From positions 1-64,000 of the forward strand of contig JADFZL010000014.1 of the NCBI GenBank assembly GCA_015232575.1: DNA of 64,000 nt, in the 5' to 3' direction. Positions 27,372 to 36,525 of the stretch are shown here, piece by piece. This stretch comes from Candidatus Rifleibacteriota bacterium (GTDB lineage: Bacteria > Muiribacteriota > Ozemobacteria > Ozemobacterales > Ozemobacteraceae). Within the stretch, counting starts at the first letter, position 1, and the number at the start of each line of letters is the position of its first letter. The position numbers were made by a program, and so were the translations under genes. The notes under the pieces were generated by a model. That model saw only the letters and a program-made list of their open reading frames with translations, made no database searches and had not been told where the DNA came from.

Positions 27372-30182
27372 ATGACGATACTTCAACCCGGCTGGCTGAT
27401 ATTCATATTGCCATTAATTGCTTTCCTGATACTGGTTCCGATGCCCGGAAGGAAGCAGAAAATACTTCGTTCAGCATCGTTATTACTGATGATATTTGCT
27501 GCAACCGATCCTGTTGTTTTTTTTCCACAATCGGGTGGTACAATCGTTGTAATTGCCGACAGAAGCCGTTCATTGCCGAAAGATCATCTTAACAGTTATC
27601 GCGAAATTGTTAAAATTCTTCAGAAAAACATGGGAGAGAACAATAAACTTGGAATCGTAGCATTTGGGGAAAAATCGGTTGTTGAAAAATATCCTGAGCG
27701 TGGAGTATTTCAGGGTTTCACGCAGTCAGCCGGTGCAGACGCAAGCAATCTTTCAGATGCTTTAAACCTTGCACTTTCACTGATTCCCAAAAATGCTCCG
27801 GCCAGATTGCTGCTTCTGACTGATGGAAACTGGACAGGTCCGGATCCGGCAAATGATCTTTTTAAAGCTGCTTCCAGAAATATTCCAGTGGACATACGAT
27901 TAATTGACCGCTCAAAGACAGATGATTATGCAATCGAATCATTTGAAGGTCCAACAACGGTATCTGAACGCGAAGGTTTTCTCATAAATGCATGGGTTCG
28001 CAGCAATGAAGAAAAAGAAATTAATTATATTCTGAAAAGAAACGAAACAGTAATTGCAAGTGGAAGCAGAAAGCTGATTCCGGGTATTAACAGAATTACT
28101 TTCAGAGACATTTTTGAGAATTCAAAAATGAATAAAGCTTATTTTTACCGCTTCGAAACAGAAATTCAAAAAGATGATCCTTTCCCTGAAAACAACTCTG
28201 CCAGGCTTATTGTAACTCAGAAAGGCATTAAGCCAGTCTTATTTCTTTCCAGCAATCAAACATCAAAATTTACTGAAGCTCTCAGGAATAATGGAATACC
28301 TGTCCAGCAGCTCCTTCCGGAACGATTTTCGTGGACACTGGAAGAGCTGGCAATGATTTCAGCAGTTGTTCTCGAAAATGTACCTGCCGAGAAACTTGGT
28401 TATTCAGGCATGTCGCTTCTTCCGTTGTGGGTTACTGAGCTTGGCGGCGGGCTGATGATGACTGGTGGAAAGAATTCATTCGGGCCGGGCGGATATTTCA
28501 AATCGCAAATTGAGCCGATTTTGCCAGTCTCGCTTGAACTTCGCAGTGAGCATCGCAAGTTCAAACTGGCAATTGTAGTTGCACTTGACAGATCTGGCAG
28601 CATGGCAATTGATGCCGGTTATGGACGCAAGAAAATGGATCTCGCAAATCTTGCAGCCGCAGAGGTTCTTGAAATCCTTTCTCAGACAGATGAGTTTGGC
28701 GTTATTGCAGTTGACAGTTCACCGCACATTGTAGTACCTCTTTCACCATCAGAGAACAAGGATTTTATGCGAAGTACAATTCTCAGAATTCAATCAGAGG
28801 GCGGCGGTATTTTTATTGAAGAAGCGCTGAATGCTTCTGTGAAAATGCTTGGTCAGGCAACTGCTGAAACCCGTCATATTATTTTATTTGCTGACGCCCA
28901 GGACTCTGAAGAACCTGGAAAGTATAAAGAAATTCTTGATTACTGTGTTAAAACTGGAATATCAGTAAGCGTTGTCGGTCTCGGAATGCCTGGTGATGTT
29001 GATTCTGAGCTTCTGAAAGATATTGCCGCACGCGGCAAGGGAAGAATTTTCTTTACAGAGAAGGCAGAAGATCTTCCGAGAATATTTGTACAAGATACTT
29101 TTGTCATAGCAAAAAATTCATTCATTGAAGAGAAAACTGCTATTCAAAAAGAGCCAGGGCTACAATCGCTTTACGGGTCATCAAAGATTCTGATGGATTT
29201 TCCGGCAATTGGCGGTTATAACATGACCTGGTTGCGCCCCGGAGCATTTCCCGGACTGAAAACGAAAGATGAACACACTGCTCCACTTCTTGCATTCTGG
29301 AATGTCGGCATCGGCAGAACTTTATGTTATACAGGGGAAATTGAAGGCAAGTATCAGGGAAATTTTGCAGCATGGAATGAGGCTTCAGATTTTCTTGCCT
29401 CACTTGTACGTTGGACAGCAGGACAGAAAGAGCAGGCAAACAGATTTGAGATGGCAACAACCGAAATTCGAAACGGATGCCTGCTGGTAAGGCTGAATCT
29501 TGATCCGCAACGCTGGCGTGAAGATTATTCTGAACCGCCATATATCACTCTTGTAAGAAGTGAAAGCGGTGTCGCTCCGGTATCTCAGAAAATCAAAATG
29601 ACCTGGGAAACAACAGACAGTCTGGTTGCCGAAATAAGTCTGCGTGACCGGGAAATCGTTGCAGGAAGCATTGATCTGAAAACCGGAAGAAAGATCGCAC
29701 TTCCGCCGGTTTGTCTGCCATTCTCACCAGAGTATCTTCCATCGTCCATTTCGAAGGGCGCTGAAAATTATGAGAGAATTCTGAGAATTGGAAAAGGAAA
29801 AGAACGGGTCGAACTGGGAAGCATCTGGAAAGATCTTCCAGACTCGCCATTACCTGTAAAAATCAATTATTGGCTTCTGCTTGCATCTATCGCAGTTTTT
29901 CTGATTGAAATTGCTGAAAGACGCACAAAATTTTTATCAATTGCCGATGCATATTTCAGGAAGATCAGCACCAGTATTTCGATTCCAGGTGAAAGCAAAG
30001 CAGAAGAAAATCTAAAAACACATACAGAAAAAGAAGAGCAAAGAACAGAATTACCACAAACATCTTTGGAAAGAGTCGAAGTTGAACCTTTATCATCAAT
30101 AAAAAATGTAACAGAAAAAAAAGATGATTTACTTGATGCCCTGAAAAAGGCACGCAAACGAGGTTCAAGGCGCAATGACTAA
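27372..30182 (+). CDS. Large membrane protein with two vWA domains and a GATase-like domain
   Basis: Protein of 936 aa. Two N-terminal helices (residues 7-23, 32-50) lead into a first vWA domain with VVIADRSRSL (altered DxSxS). A GATase1-like segment follows (residues ~285-395, LGGGLMMTGGKNSFGPGGY). The second vWA domain has a perfect ALDRSGSM metal site (residues ~403-412). A further beta-rich region and a last helix (LLLASIAVFLIEIA) end in a charged Lys/Glu cytoplasmic tail. It resembles vWA proteins of planctomycete and proteobacterial DUF58 clusters. It begins two bases after the BatA-type gene. Confidence 0.8.
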   Translation: MTILQPGWLIFILPLIAFLILVPMPGRKQKILRSASLLLMIFAATDPVVFFPQSGGTIVVIADRSRSLPKDHLNSYREIVKILQKNMGENNKLGIVAFGEKSVVEKYPERGVFQGFTQSAGADASNLSDALNLALSLIPKNAPARLLLLTDGNWTGPDPANDLFKAASRNIPVDIRLIDRSKTDDYAIESFEGPTTVSEREGFLINAWVRSNEEKEINYILKRNETVIASGSRKLIPGINRITFRDIFENSKMNKAYFYRFETEIQKDDPFPENNSARLIVTQKGIKPVLFLSSNQTSKFTEALRNNGIPVQQLLPERFSWTLEELAMISAVVLENVPAEKLGYSGMSLLPLWVTELGGGLMMTGGKNSFGPGGYFKSQIEPILPVSLELRSEHRKFKLAIVVALDRSGSMAIDAGYGRKKMDLANLAAAEVLEILSQTDEFGVIAVDSSPHIVVPLSPSENKDFMRSTILRIQSEGGGIFIEEALNASVKMLGQATAETRHIILFADAQDSEEPGKYKEILDYCVKTGISVSVVGLGMPGDVDSELLKDIAARGKGRIFFTEKAEDLPRIFVQDTFVIAKNSFIEEKTAIQKEPGLQSLYGSSKILMDFPAIGGYNMTWLRPGAFPGLKTKDEHTAPLLAFWNVGIGRTLCYTGEIEGKYQGNFAAWNEASDFLASLVRWTAGQKEQANRFEMATTEIRNGCLLVRLNLDPQRWREDYSEPPYITLVRSESGVAPVSQKIKMTWETTDSLVAEISLRDREIVAGSIDLKTGRKIALPPVCLPFSPEYLPSSISKGAENYERILRIGKGKERVELGSIWKDLPDSPLPVKINYWLLLASIAVFLIEIAERRTKFLSIADAYFRKISTSISIPGESKAEENLKTHTEKEEQRTELPQTSLERVEVEPLSSIKNVTEKKDDLLDALKKARKRGSRRND

Positions 30183-30193
30183 GAAACAGATTC

Positions 30194-30320
30194 TTAACCA
30201 CGGAATAACACGGATATTTTCTACAATATTTGCTTGTGTGACAATGTTAACTGGTTAATAATGATAATTAGATATTCTTCAATATAAAATCCATGTCATT
30301 ACGTGTTATTCCGTGGTTAA
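30194..30320. repeat. Inverted repeat element, 19-bp perfect ends (ttaaccacggaataacacg)
   Basis: Bases 30194-30212 are the exact reverse complement of 30302-30320. Relatives occur at 45491-45522 and at 54176-54317 (ttaaccacagaatacac ... ccgtgatttccgtggtaa). All are intergenic. Confidence 0.75.
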
Positions 30321-30473
30321 TATTCTGTTCAATTTTCTCATCAGTTAAACAATTCTAGCACCACAAATTTCAATGAGCTTATGTAGTATCATTTTTGTTT
30401 TTTTCGTGATATAATGTCTTGCCTTTAATTAACTATATGCTTTTACCTTTTATTAAATTAGAGAAATAATATT

Positions 30474-31847
30474 ATGTTGAGTGGATTTATGCATCATCCT
30501 GACTTATTACCGGCGATAATCATTTCTGCGATTTTTGTACTTACTTTTGCCTGTGCAGAAATTCTGCGTATTTATGCTCACTTTAAGGTTGAAGCAACTC
30601 GTAAGTTTGTTCATCTTGCGGCCGGAGTGGTTTCACTCACTTTTGCGTATATTTTTAAATCGCACTGGACATTATTAATACTCTGTGCAATTTTTGTAAT
30701 AATAATGCAGGTAACCAAAAAAATGCAGCTTCTGCCTTCAATTCACAAAGTTGGCCGAACTTCGCATGGTTCAATCTATCACCCAATTGCAATGTATGTT
30801 TCTTTCTATTTTGCCTCAATTCTTAAGAAACCTGAATTTTACTTCGTTTCAGTACTTGTGCTTTCTGTCTCTGATTCTCTGGCAGCACTTATCGGTTCGA
30901 CTTATGGAATTAAATTGTACAGAGTCCAGGATGAAAATAAAAGTATCGAAGGTTCTACAATCTTTTTCTTTTCAACGTTTTTCCTGATTCATCTCAGCCT
31001 TTTACTTCTGACAGATATCGGCCGGCTGGAAAGTGTTCTGGTTGCAATGGTCATTGCAATATTAGTCACCTTTGTTGAAGCAATTGCACTTGAAGGCTCA
31101 GACAATTTATTTATTCCGTGGGGAACATTTTTCATTCTTTATAAGCTTGACGGAATGAGTGCAATAGGACTTTTCAAACAGCTTTTCAAATTTATTGCAT
31201 CATTTTTTCTTATTTTAATTGCTTCTTATCCAAGTCAGAAGTTTGGGATTTCAGGAATAATAGGGCTGGCTCTCATTTCGTATGGATGCTGGTCAATGAT
31301 GGGATTTGACTGGTTTGTTCCGGCAATAATCGGCACAGCATGTCTCTCATATACCGACATTTTCCTGGGACCTGCAAAAGACGAGTCTGCACAAAAAAGA
31401 GTAAGAAACGTATTCTATTCGGTAGTCGTTTCAATGGTATGGCTGATAATAGCCAGTTTTTTTTATCATCAGAGACAACTTTTTACAGTGCCATTCATAA
31501 TCAGCTTCCTTTCCCAGATGAGTCTGCTCTGGAAAAGAAGGAGAATTGAATTACAGGGAGAAGGCAAGGAAATCTCGACTATTCAGGGCGTCAATCTTCC
31601 AGCCCGGGCAGCAGTTCTCACAGCTCTTTTCCTTCCGCCATTCTTCTTTTCAGATAACGTTCTTTCGCCTCTTTTTTCGCTGGCAACATGCTTTGTTGGA
31701 ATAATGATGTCAGACGGTTTCTATTTTTCGATGACGCTATTCAATAAAAGCTGGAATGAAATTACCGATCTTCGCGCAAGAATGTGGGCTAATCTGCTGT
31801 CAACCTTTTCAATTTTCCTGATGAATTATTTCTGGTATACAATCTGA
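30474..31847 (+). CDS. Dolichol/phytol kinase-like membrane protein
   Basis: Protein of 457 aa with about 12 hydrophobic helices. The N-terminal half has RKFVHLAAGVVSL, SDSLAALIGSTYG and KSIEGSTIFFFSTF, the conserved blocks of the CTP-dependent dolichol/phytol kinase and phosphatidate cytidylyltransferase superfamily. The C-terminal half is another multi-helix part that I do not recognise. Likely role: phosphorylation of a polyprenol or similar lipid alcohol. The stop codon directly abuts the stop of nqrF on the other strand, with no spacer. Confidence 0.7.
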   Translation: MLSGFMHHPDLLPAIIISAIFVLTFACAEILRIYAHFKVEATRKFVHLAAGVVSLTFAYIFKSHWTLLILCAIFVIIMQVTKKMQLLPSIHKVGRTSHGSIYHPIAMYVSFYFASILKKPEFYFVSVLVLSVSDSLAALIGSTYGIKLYRVQDENKSIEGSTIFFFSTFFLIHLSLLLLTDIGRLESVLVAMVIAILVTFVEAIALEGSDNLFIPWGTFFILYKLDGMSAIGLFKQLFKFIASFFLILIASYPSQKFGISGIIGLALISYGCWSMMGFDWFVPAIIGTACLSYTDIFLGPAKDESAQKRVRNVFYSVVVSMVWLIIASFFYHQRQLFTVPFIISFLSQMSLLWKRRRIELQGEGKEISTIQGVNLPARAAVLTALFLPPFFFSDNVLSPLFSLATCFVGIMMSDGFYFSMTLFNKSWNEITDLRARMWANLLSTFSIFLMNYFWYTI

Positions 31848-32966
31848 TTACCATTTATCGTAGATTATTGATTGCGGATTGATTCCATTTCTGGAGAAGA
31901 ATTCGCAGGTTTTTTCGACCATTTTCTGCGGTCCGGAAAGAAGAATAAGTTTGGGAACAACCGCCTCAGGCTTTTCTATCCAGAAATTTTCAAGGCATTG
32001 AATTACGTTGCCTTTAAAAAGCTTGAATGGTTGAGAATCGCTGTAGTTCATGACAGAGAAAAATACGTGGAAAGATTTATTTGATTCTGCGAGACTGAAA
32101 AGCAGGTCTGAATCATATAAATCAGCAAATGACGAAACACCCCAGAAGAAAAAAACTTCATCAGAAAATTTTCTCTTGTACAATTCAAGGAGAATGTATT
32201 TAATTGGTGCGAATCCTGCTCCGCCGGCAACGAATATAAGCGGGCCACAGTGATTTTCCGGAACCCGGAAATCACCCATTGGACCAAAGAAAGAAATCTC
32301 ATCACCTTCTTTAAGTTCGAATAAATATGTGCTGCCAACACCATCTTCAACAAATCTGACATTCAGTTCGAAAATTCCATCATTCGAAAAAGAAGCAATA
32401 GAGTAAGATCTGATAAATATGTCAGAATCTTTTTCGATAAAGATCTGAATATACTGGCCTGGTTCAGGTTTAAAATCAGTAGAATCCGGCAGCCTGAAGA
32501 AGAGCTTTTTGTAAGAGATACTAATTGCTTCAAACTTAATAAGATTTGCTGTCTTCTTATTGAAGAATGCAGAATTTCCTGGAAGACTGACAGAGATATT
32601 TTGTTTGAGTTTCTGCTGACATGCCAGTCTGTGTGCAGTTTTCAATTCATTTTCCGGAATAAGGGAACGTTCTATGGAATTCCAGGCGATTACTGCATTG
32701 TGTTCTTCTGATTTGCATGCAATTCTGCATTCTCCGCACGTTCCTTTGCCACCGCACGAAGACTTTATCAGTAGATTATTGCGTGCGAGCAGTGAAAGAA
32801 GCGTCTCGCCGCTCTGCCCGACCAGAGTTTTTTCATCGGACAACTTTACTTCGACAGGTTTTCCATAACCAAATTTTTTTGAAAGATACCCGAGCATGAA
32901 TGAAAGCAATTGAACCATTGCATTAATTATGAGCAAAGGTATTAATAGTGCGGCATAATCATTCAT
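31848..32966 (-). CDS. NqrF-like NADH dehydrogenase subunit with [2Fe-2S] and FAD domains
   Basis: Protein of 372 aa, slightly shorter than typical NqrF. One N-terminal helix (residues 5-28) anchors it. A plant-type ferredoxin domain has Cys71, Cys77, Cys80 and Cys116. The reductase has RSYS (186-189) for FAD, FGPMGDF and FVAGGAGFAP for NAD(H). It feeds electrons from NADH into a membrane complex. It is last in the minus-strand run and starts two bases after the fused B-C gene. Confidence 0.88.
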   Translation of the reverse strand: MNDYAALLIPLLIINAMVQLLSFMLGYLSKKFGYGKPVEVKLSDEKTLVGQSGETLLSLLARNNLLIKSSCGGKGTCGECRIACKSEEHNAVIAWNSIERSLIPENELKTAHRLACQQKLKQNISVSLPGNSAFFNKKTANLIKFEAISISYKKLFFRLPDSTDFKPEPGQYIQIFIEKDSDIFIRSYSIASFSNDGIFELNVRFVEDGVGSTYLFELKEGDEISFFGPMGDFRVPENHCGPLIFVAGGAGFAPIKYILLELYKRKFSDEVFFFWGVSSFADLYDSDLLFSLAESNKSFHVFFSVMNYSDSQPFKLFKGNVIQCLENFWIEKPEAVVPKLILLSGPQKMVEKTCEFFSRNGINPQSIIYDKW

Positions 32967-32968
32967 AG

Positions 32969-34255
32969 TTATTTTTCTTCAGAAACCTTTGTTTTCAATT
33001 CTTTAAAGGACTTTTTGACTATTTCAATAACCGCTTTTGATGATATTGTAGCACCTGTAATACAATCAAATTTCTTCTTTTCTGAATCCTGGAGCCTTAT
33101 GAATTCAGCAGCAACAAACTGTTTCAGAAATGATTCCTGCTTGATTCGATCGCCAATTCCCGGAGTCTCCTGTTCGGAAATGATTTTTACTCCGAGCATT
33201 TTTCCATCAAAAAGATTAAAGCCAGACATTACATTTATTATACTGTATGCTCCGTGACCTTCTTGTACAACATAATAATTTACCGGACCGGAATTATCTT
33301 TCCATATTCCAGGCGAAAGATTTGTTAATCTGAAATCGGCAGATTTTCTTCCAAATGATTCAAAAATAGACGCAGCTGCAGCTGTAATTTTTTCATCAGC
33401 ATTTTGCTTCGAGACAGCATCACTTTTTGTTGGCGCGGGCGAAGAAAGATAAATAAGGAAAACGCAAATTGATGTCAGAACAACGAGGAAGAGTGAGTTT
33501 TTCAAATTCATAAATGATTTCTTTCCGGAAAATTTATTTACTACATAAGAATCAACTAATGGAGAGATTATATTCGTTAATAATACTCCAGTAAATATAA
33601 GGCTGGAAAAATTTTCAATATTTTCGGAATAATTTTTCCAGATAAAAAGCCCGCCTGACAAGCCGCAAAAGATTCTTGCTGCTGAGGTTCGCGGCAGAGA
33701 AAAAGGGTCGGCAGAAAAAACAAAGAAAAGAACAAAAGTAATGGCTGAAAAGTTTTCGTAAATGATTTTATTGGTATTGTCACTCAGAAAGAGTGCGACA
33801 ATAAAGCCTAGAACTGTTTTATAATCTGCAATTCTCGAAATTAACAGCGCAGAACCAGCTGTAATCATGTATTTTTCCATTCCGGAATACGCAAAAAGCA
33901 GATTTTTTGAGTTCTCAGATGGAAAACCCAGAAAGAGAAAAATATTTGCTACAGCTACTATGTTAAAAATGTTTCTGCCGCGTCCGCCAAAGAAAAACTC
34001 ACAGAAAAGAAAACTTGTAAAATAAGAAACTGCTGAAGAAAAAACACCAACCCCCATCGGAAAAGATAACAGACAAGTCAATGGCAAAGCAATATCGTAA
34101 GATTTTCCAAGAAGCGAAATGCAGACAAAAATGAGAATTTTCATAAGCAATTCAGCTGGTTTTTCAGAAATAGAGAAAGCATTTATGAGAATTGGTACAA
34201 GAAAAAGCAGCAATATTATTTTTCTGTATTTCAAAACCTGTTGCATACTTATCAT
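32969..34255 (-). CDS. Fused NqrB/RnfD and NqrC/RnfG-like subunit
   Basis: Protein of 428 aa. Residues 1-270 are multi-helix and carry remnants of NqrB/RnfD: FGGRGRNIFNIV (normally GxNPFNPA), ADPFSLPRTSAAR and LLTNIISPLVD. The C-terminal part (residues ~290-420) is an NqrC/RnfG FMN domain: QETPGIGDRI and TGATISS with Thr403 as the expected covalent FMN site. The first half shows no SGAT motif, so its own covalent flavin site appears to be missing. These subunits are normally separate proteins. An ATG at 34246 is an alternative start. Confidence 0.8.
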   Translation of the reverse strand: MISMQQVLKYRKIILLLFLVPILINAFSISEKPAELLMKILIFVCISLLGKSYDIALPLTCLLSFPMGVGVFSSAVSYFTSFLFCEFFFGGRGRNIFNIVAVANIFLFLGFPSENSKNLLFAYSGMEKYMITAGSALLISRIADYKTVLGFIVALFLSDNTNKIIYENFSAITFVLFFVFSADPFSLPRTSAARIFCGLSGGLFIWKNYSENIENFSSLIFTGVLLTNIISPLVDSYVVNKFSGKKSFMNLKNSLFLVVLTSICVFLIYLSSPAPTKSDAVSKQNADEKITAAAASIFESFGRKSADFRLTNLSPGIWKDNSGPVNYYVVQEGHGAYSIINVMSGFNLFDGKMLGVKIISEQETPGIGDRIKQESFLKQFVAAEFIRLQDSEKKKFDCITGATISSKAVIEIVKKSFKELKTKVSEEK

Positions 34256-34260
34256 GTCTT

Positions 34261-34617
34261 CTATTTATTGAAAAAAGAAAAGCCTGCCGGGCAGACTTTT
34301 TCGCACTTTTTACATTGAATACAATTCAAATAATCTGCTCCCCTGCCCTCTTCGCCTGCATCGGAGTTTGACTCAGCCTCTCTGTTAGATAGTTCAACTG
34401 GTTGATTTGGTCGATCAGAATTTTGCTTTTTTGTATTATCAAAGCTGGCATTTTCAGAGGAAAAAAGCAGATAATTCGGATGTTTATTCTCTGGACATGC
34501 CTCCACGCATCTGAGGCAGTTAATGCAAACTCCCTCCTCGCAGAATAATACTTGTACAAATTTCTGCCATAATGTCATACTCTTTGTTGATTTATCGAAA
34601 TTATTTTGCATTTGCAT
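34261..34617 (-). CDS. Small ferredoxin with two [4Fe-4S] motifs, RnfC-ferredoxin-like
   Basis: Protein of 118 aa. Two cluster motifs are complete: Cys31-34-37-41 (CINCLRCVEACP) and Cys99-102-105-109 (CIQCKKCEKVCP). The spacing and the residues after the first motif (HPNYL) resemble the double-cluster segment of RnfC. The linker of about 55 polar residues between the motifs is longer than usual. No membrane segment is seen. It is five bases upstream of the fused B-C gene, and so part of the complex operon. Confidence 0.8.
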   Translation of the reverse strand: MQMQNNFDKSTKSMTLWQKFVQVLFCEEGVCINCLRCVEACPENKHPNYLLFSSENASFDNTKKQNSDRPNQPVELSNREAESNSDAGEEGRGADYLNCIQCKKCEKVCPAGFSFFNK

Positions 34618-34641
34618 TCAAATTAATTCGTGCGTCAACCC

Positions 34642-34661
34642 GGGCTTGATAAATCAAGCCC
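34642..34661. repeat. Short palindromic hairpin repeat inside the nqr-like operon
   Basis: Same arms (gggcttgat/atcaagccc) as at 3868-3887, in the 94-base gap between the nqrE-like and ferredoxin genes. It may mark an mRNA processing or attenuation point. Confidence 0.75.
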
Positions 34662-34711
34662 CTACGGGAAACGGTATGGACAAATTTTGTAGAATTGAAA
34701 ATATTCATGTT

Positions 34712-35299
34712 TTACCTGATTCCGGCAACTGAAGACAGGAAAAGTGAGACAATTCCTGCGATAATAAGCACTATTCCTGTGTTTCCGATGTATTCAGGCG
34801 GTTTTGAAAAAATCAGATTTTTCTTAATACCTGAAATTATTATCATAGCAAAAAGATATCCTGTTCCGGAAGAAAACGCAAAAAAGACAGCCTCGTGAAA
34901 GTGATTAACTTTTGTAATTGAAAAAATCGAAACGCCCAGTATTGCACAATTAACTGTTATCAATGGGAGAAAGATTCCAAAAACATCGTAATAAGCTGGA
35001 TAAAACTTTTCAATAATCATTTCCAGAAATTGTACAAACGCAGCAATTATCAAAATAAAAACAAGAAGCTGGTAATTCTGCATGTCGAAAGGAACAAGAA
35101 TATTTTGATAGATTGCCCAGTTGATCGGTGCAGTAATTACTGTGGTAAAAAGGACGGCAATACCCATACCAATTGCTGAATCAACATTTCCTGCAAATGA
35201 CAGCAATGGACAAATACCCAGAAAATAATAAAATACAATATTGTTCTGAAAGATAATATTTAAAAAGTTTTCAAATGAAATATTCACCATATCCACCAA
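34712..35299 (-). CDS. NqrE/RnfA-like membrane subunit
   Basis: Protein of 195 aa with six helices. YFLGICPLL with Cys30 and LPLITVNCAILG with Cys118 are the conserved cluster-binding positions of NqrE/RnfA, which share a [2Fe-2S] cluster with NqrD/RnfE in the middle of the membrane. Wording such as FVQFLEMIIEKFYPA is closer to NqrE than to RnfA. Confidence 0.9.
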   Translation of the reverse strand: MVDMVNISFENFLNIIFQNNIVFYYFLGICPLLSFAGNVDSAIGMGIAVLFTTVITAPINWAIYQNILVPFDMQNYQLLVFILIIAAFVQFLEMIIEKFYPAYYDVFGIFLPLITVNCAILGVSIFSITKVNHFHEAVFFAFSSGTGYLFAMIIISGIKKNLIFSKPPEYIGNTGIVLIIAGIVSLFLSSVAGIR

Positions 35300-35313
35300 A
35301 CACTATATCAGCT

Positions 35314-36525
35314 TCATCCTGTTCGTTTCTGAATTAGGCTCGGATCTATTACGTTATACACCGGCAATTCAAAAGAAGCCCCGAAATCGATTCCGGGTGT
35401 TTCAGCAGCAATTTCGAGCTTCCACTCAATCTGTGGATTTGAATCGGACAATCTTGACGGTAAACCCCGAGGAATATCTATTGTAAATGGAATTGCAGAG
35501 CGCCCTGTTCCACCGAGGTCACGCTTAACTATAATTGTCTGATCGTGCAATTCATCGATATGGGTATTTTTTTGCTTTCCAGTGCCTGTGGTGGTTTTCT
35601 TTATGCATTTGAGGTTCACCTTAATTCCAGCTTCCGGCTGTTGATCAATGTGTTTTGAAACCAGGACAGCAGCATTGAATGGTTTTCCAGTTGCAATAGG
35701 AAATTCTTCTGTTATGAGAGTTGATTCACCATATTTCAGGTATTGCAACAGGGAATAAACAGCAGAGAAATCAAGCAATAGAATTATCAAAGTAAAAAAG
35801 CCTACGATAAGCTTTGCAAATAAAGGCGTCATCGAATCACTAAAGATGGCTATCCAGAAAATTGAAATAAAACATGTCGCTCCGATAGAAATTACAGATA
35901 TGATTAAAGTCTTCTTCAATGCTCCGGAAGAAATTTTAAATCCAGCGCCGAGTGAATCGTATCGCCATGGTTGATCTGGATATCTGGCAATGGAATTTTC
36001 CTTCTGTCGATTTTTCCCAAACTGAAAGAACCCACTTAATATTACTCCGGCACCTGCGAGAGAAAAAACAATTCCAAAAATTGGCAGAATAATCAATGTC
36101 GAATTGAAATATCTGAATGCAATTGATTCATCAGGGTCTTCAGGATTAACGCGGACTTCAATGGTTGCACCATCTTTCTGGCTTTTCTTCATTTCATCAT
36201 AGATTCCCCTCCAATAGTTATATTCACTTGAGGAGCCATCTTCGACAGTAATTTGTGTTCCGATGTAAGTACTGTTCCCAAATGAATATTGAAATTTTCC
36301 AGTCACACTGTATGTTCGACTGCCTTTCGAACCTCTGTGCTCATGCCATTCGACCTGAGTTACTCTTGCTGGTACTTTTTTCCAACTACCGCTAATGTGA
36401 TATTTCCATACCATTTTTCCACCCCAGGCAAACACGAACAACCCAACTAAGAGAAATGGCAATCCAAAGAGCATGAGAAAGAATGGGGAAACCTTATCAT
36501 TTTTATCTGTTAGTACAACGTTCAT
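35314..36525 (-). CDS. DUF3592-family membrane protein inside the nqr-like operon
   Basis: Protein of 403 aa. It has N-terminal helix residues 13-38, an extracytoplasmic part (SWKKVPARVTQVEW, GKFQYSFGNSTYIG, VNPEDPDES) diagnostic of DUF3592, a helix near 145-165, two helices near 205-250 and a C-terminal beta domain. The start overlaps the nqrD-like stop as ATGA, and the stop is 14 bases before nqrE. DUF3592 is not known as an Nqr or Rnf subunit, so its position here is odd. Confidence 0.8.
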   Translation of the reverse strand: MNVVLTDKNDKVSPFFLMLFGLPFLLVGLFVFAWGGKMVWKYHISGSWKKVPARVTQVEWHEHRGSKGSRTYSVTGKFQYSFGNSTYIGTQITVEDGSSSEYNYWRGIYDEMKKSQKDGATIEVRVNPEDPDESIAFRYFNSTLIILPIFGIVFSLAGAGVILSGFFQFGKNRQKENSIARYPDQPWRYDSLGAGFKISSGALKKTLIISVISIGATCFISIFWIAIFSDSMTPLFAKLIVGFFTLIILLLDFSAVYSLLQYLKYGESTLITEEFPIATGKPFNAAVLVSKHIDQQPEAGIKVNLKCIKKTTTGTGKQKNTHIDELHDQTIIVKRDLGGTGRSAIPFTIDIPRGLPSRLSDSNPQIEWKLEIAAETPGIDFGASFELPVYNVIDPSLIQKRTG

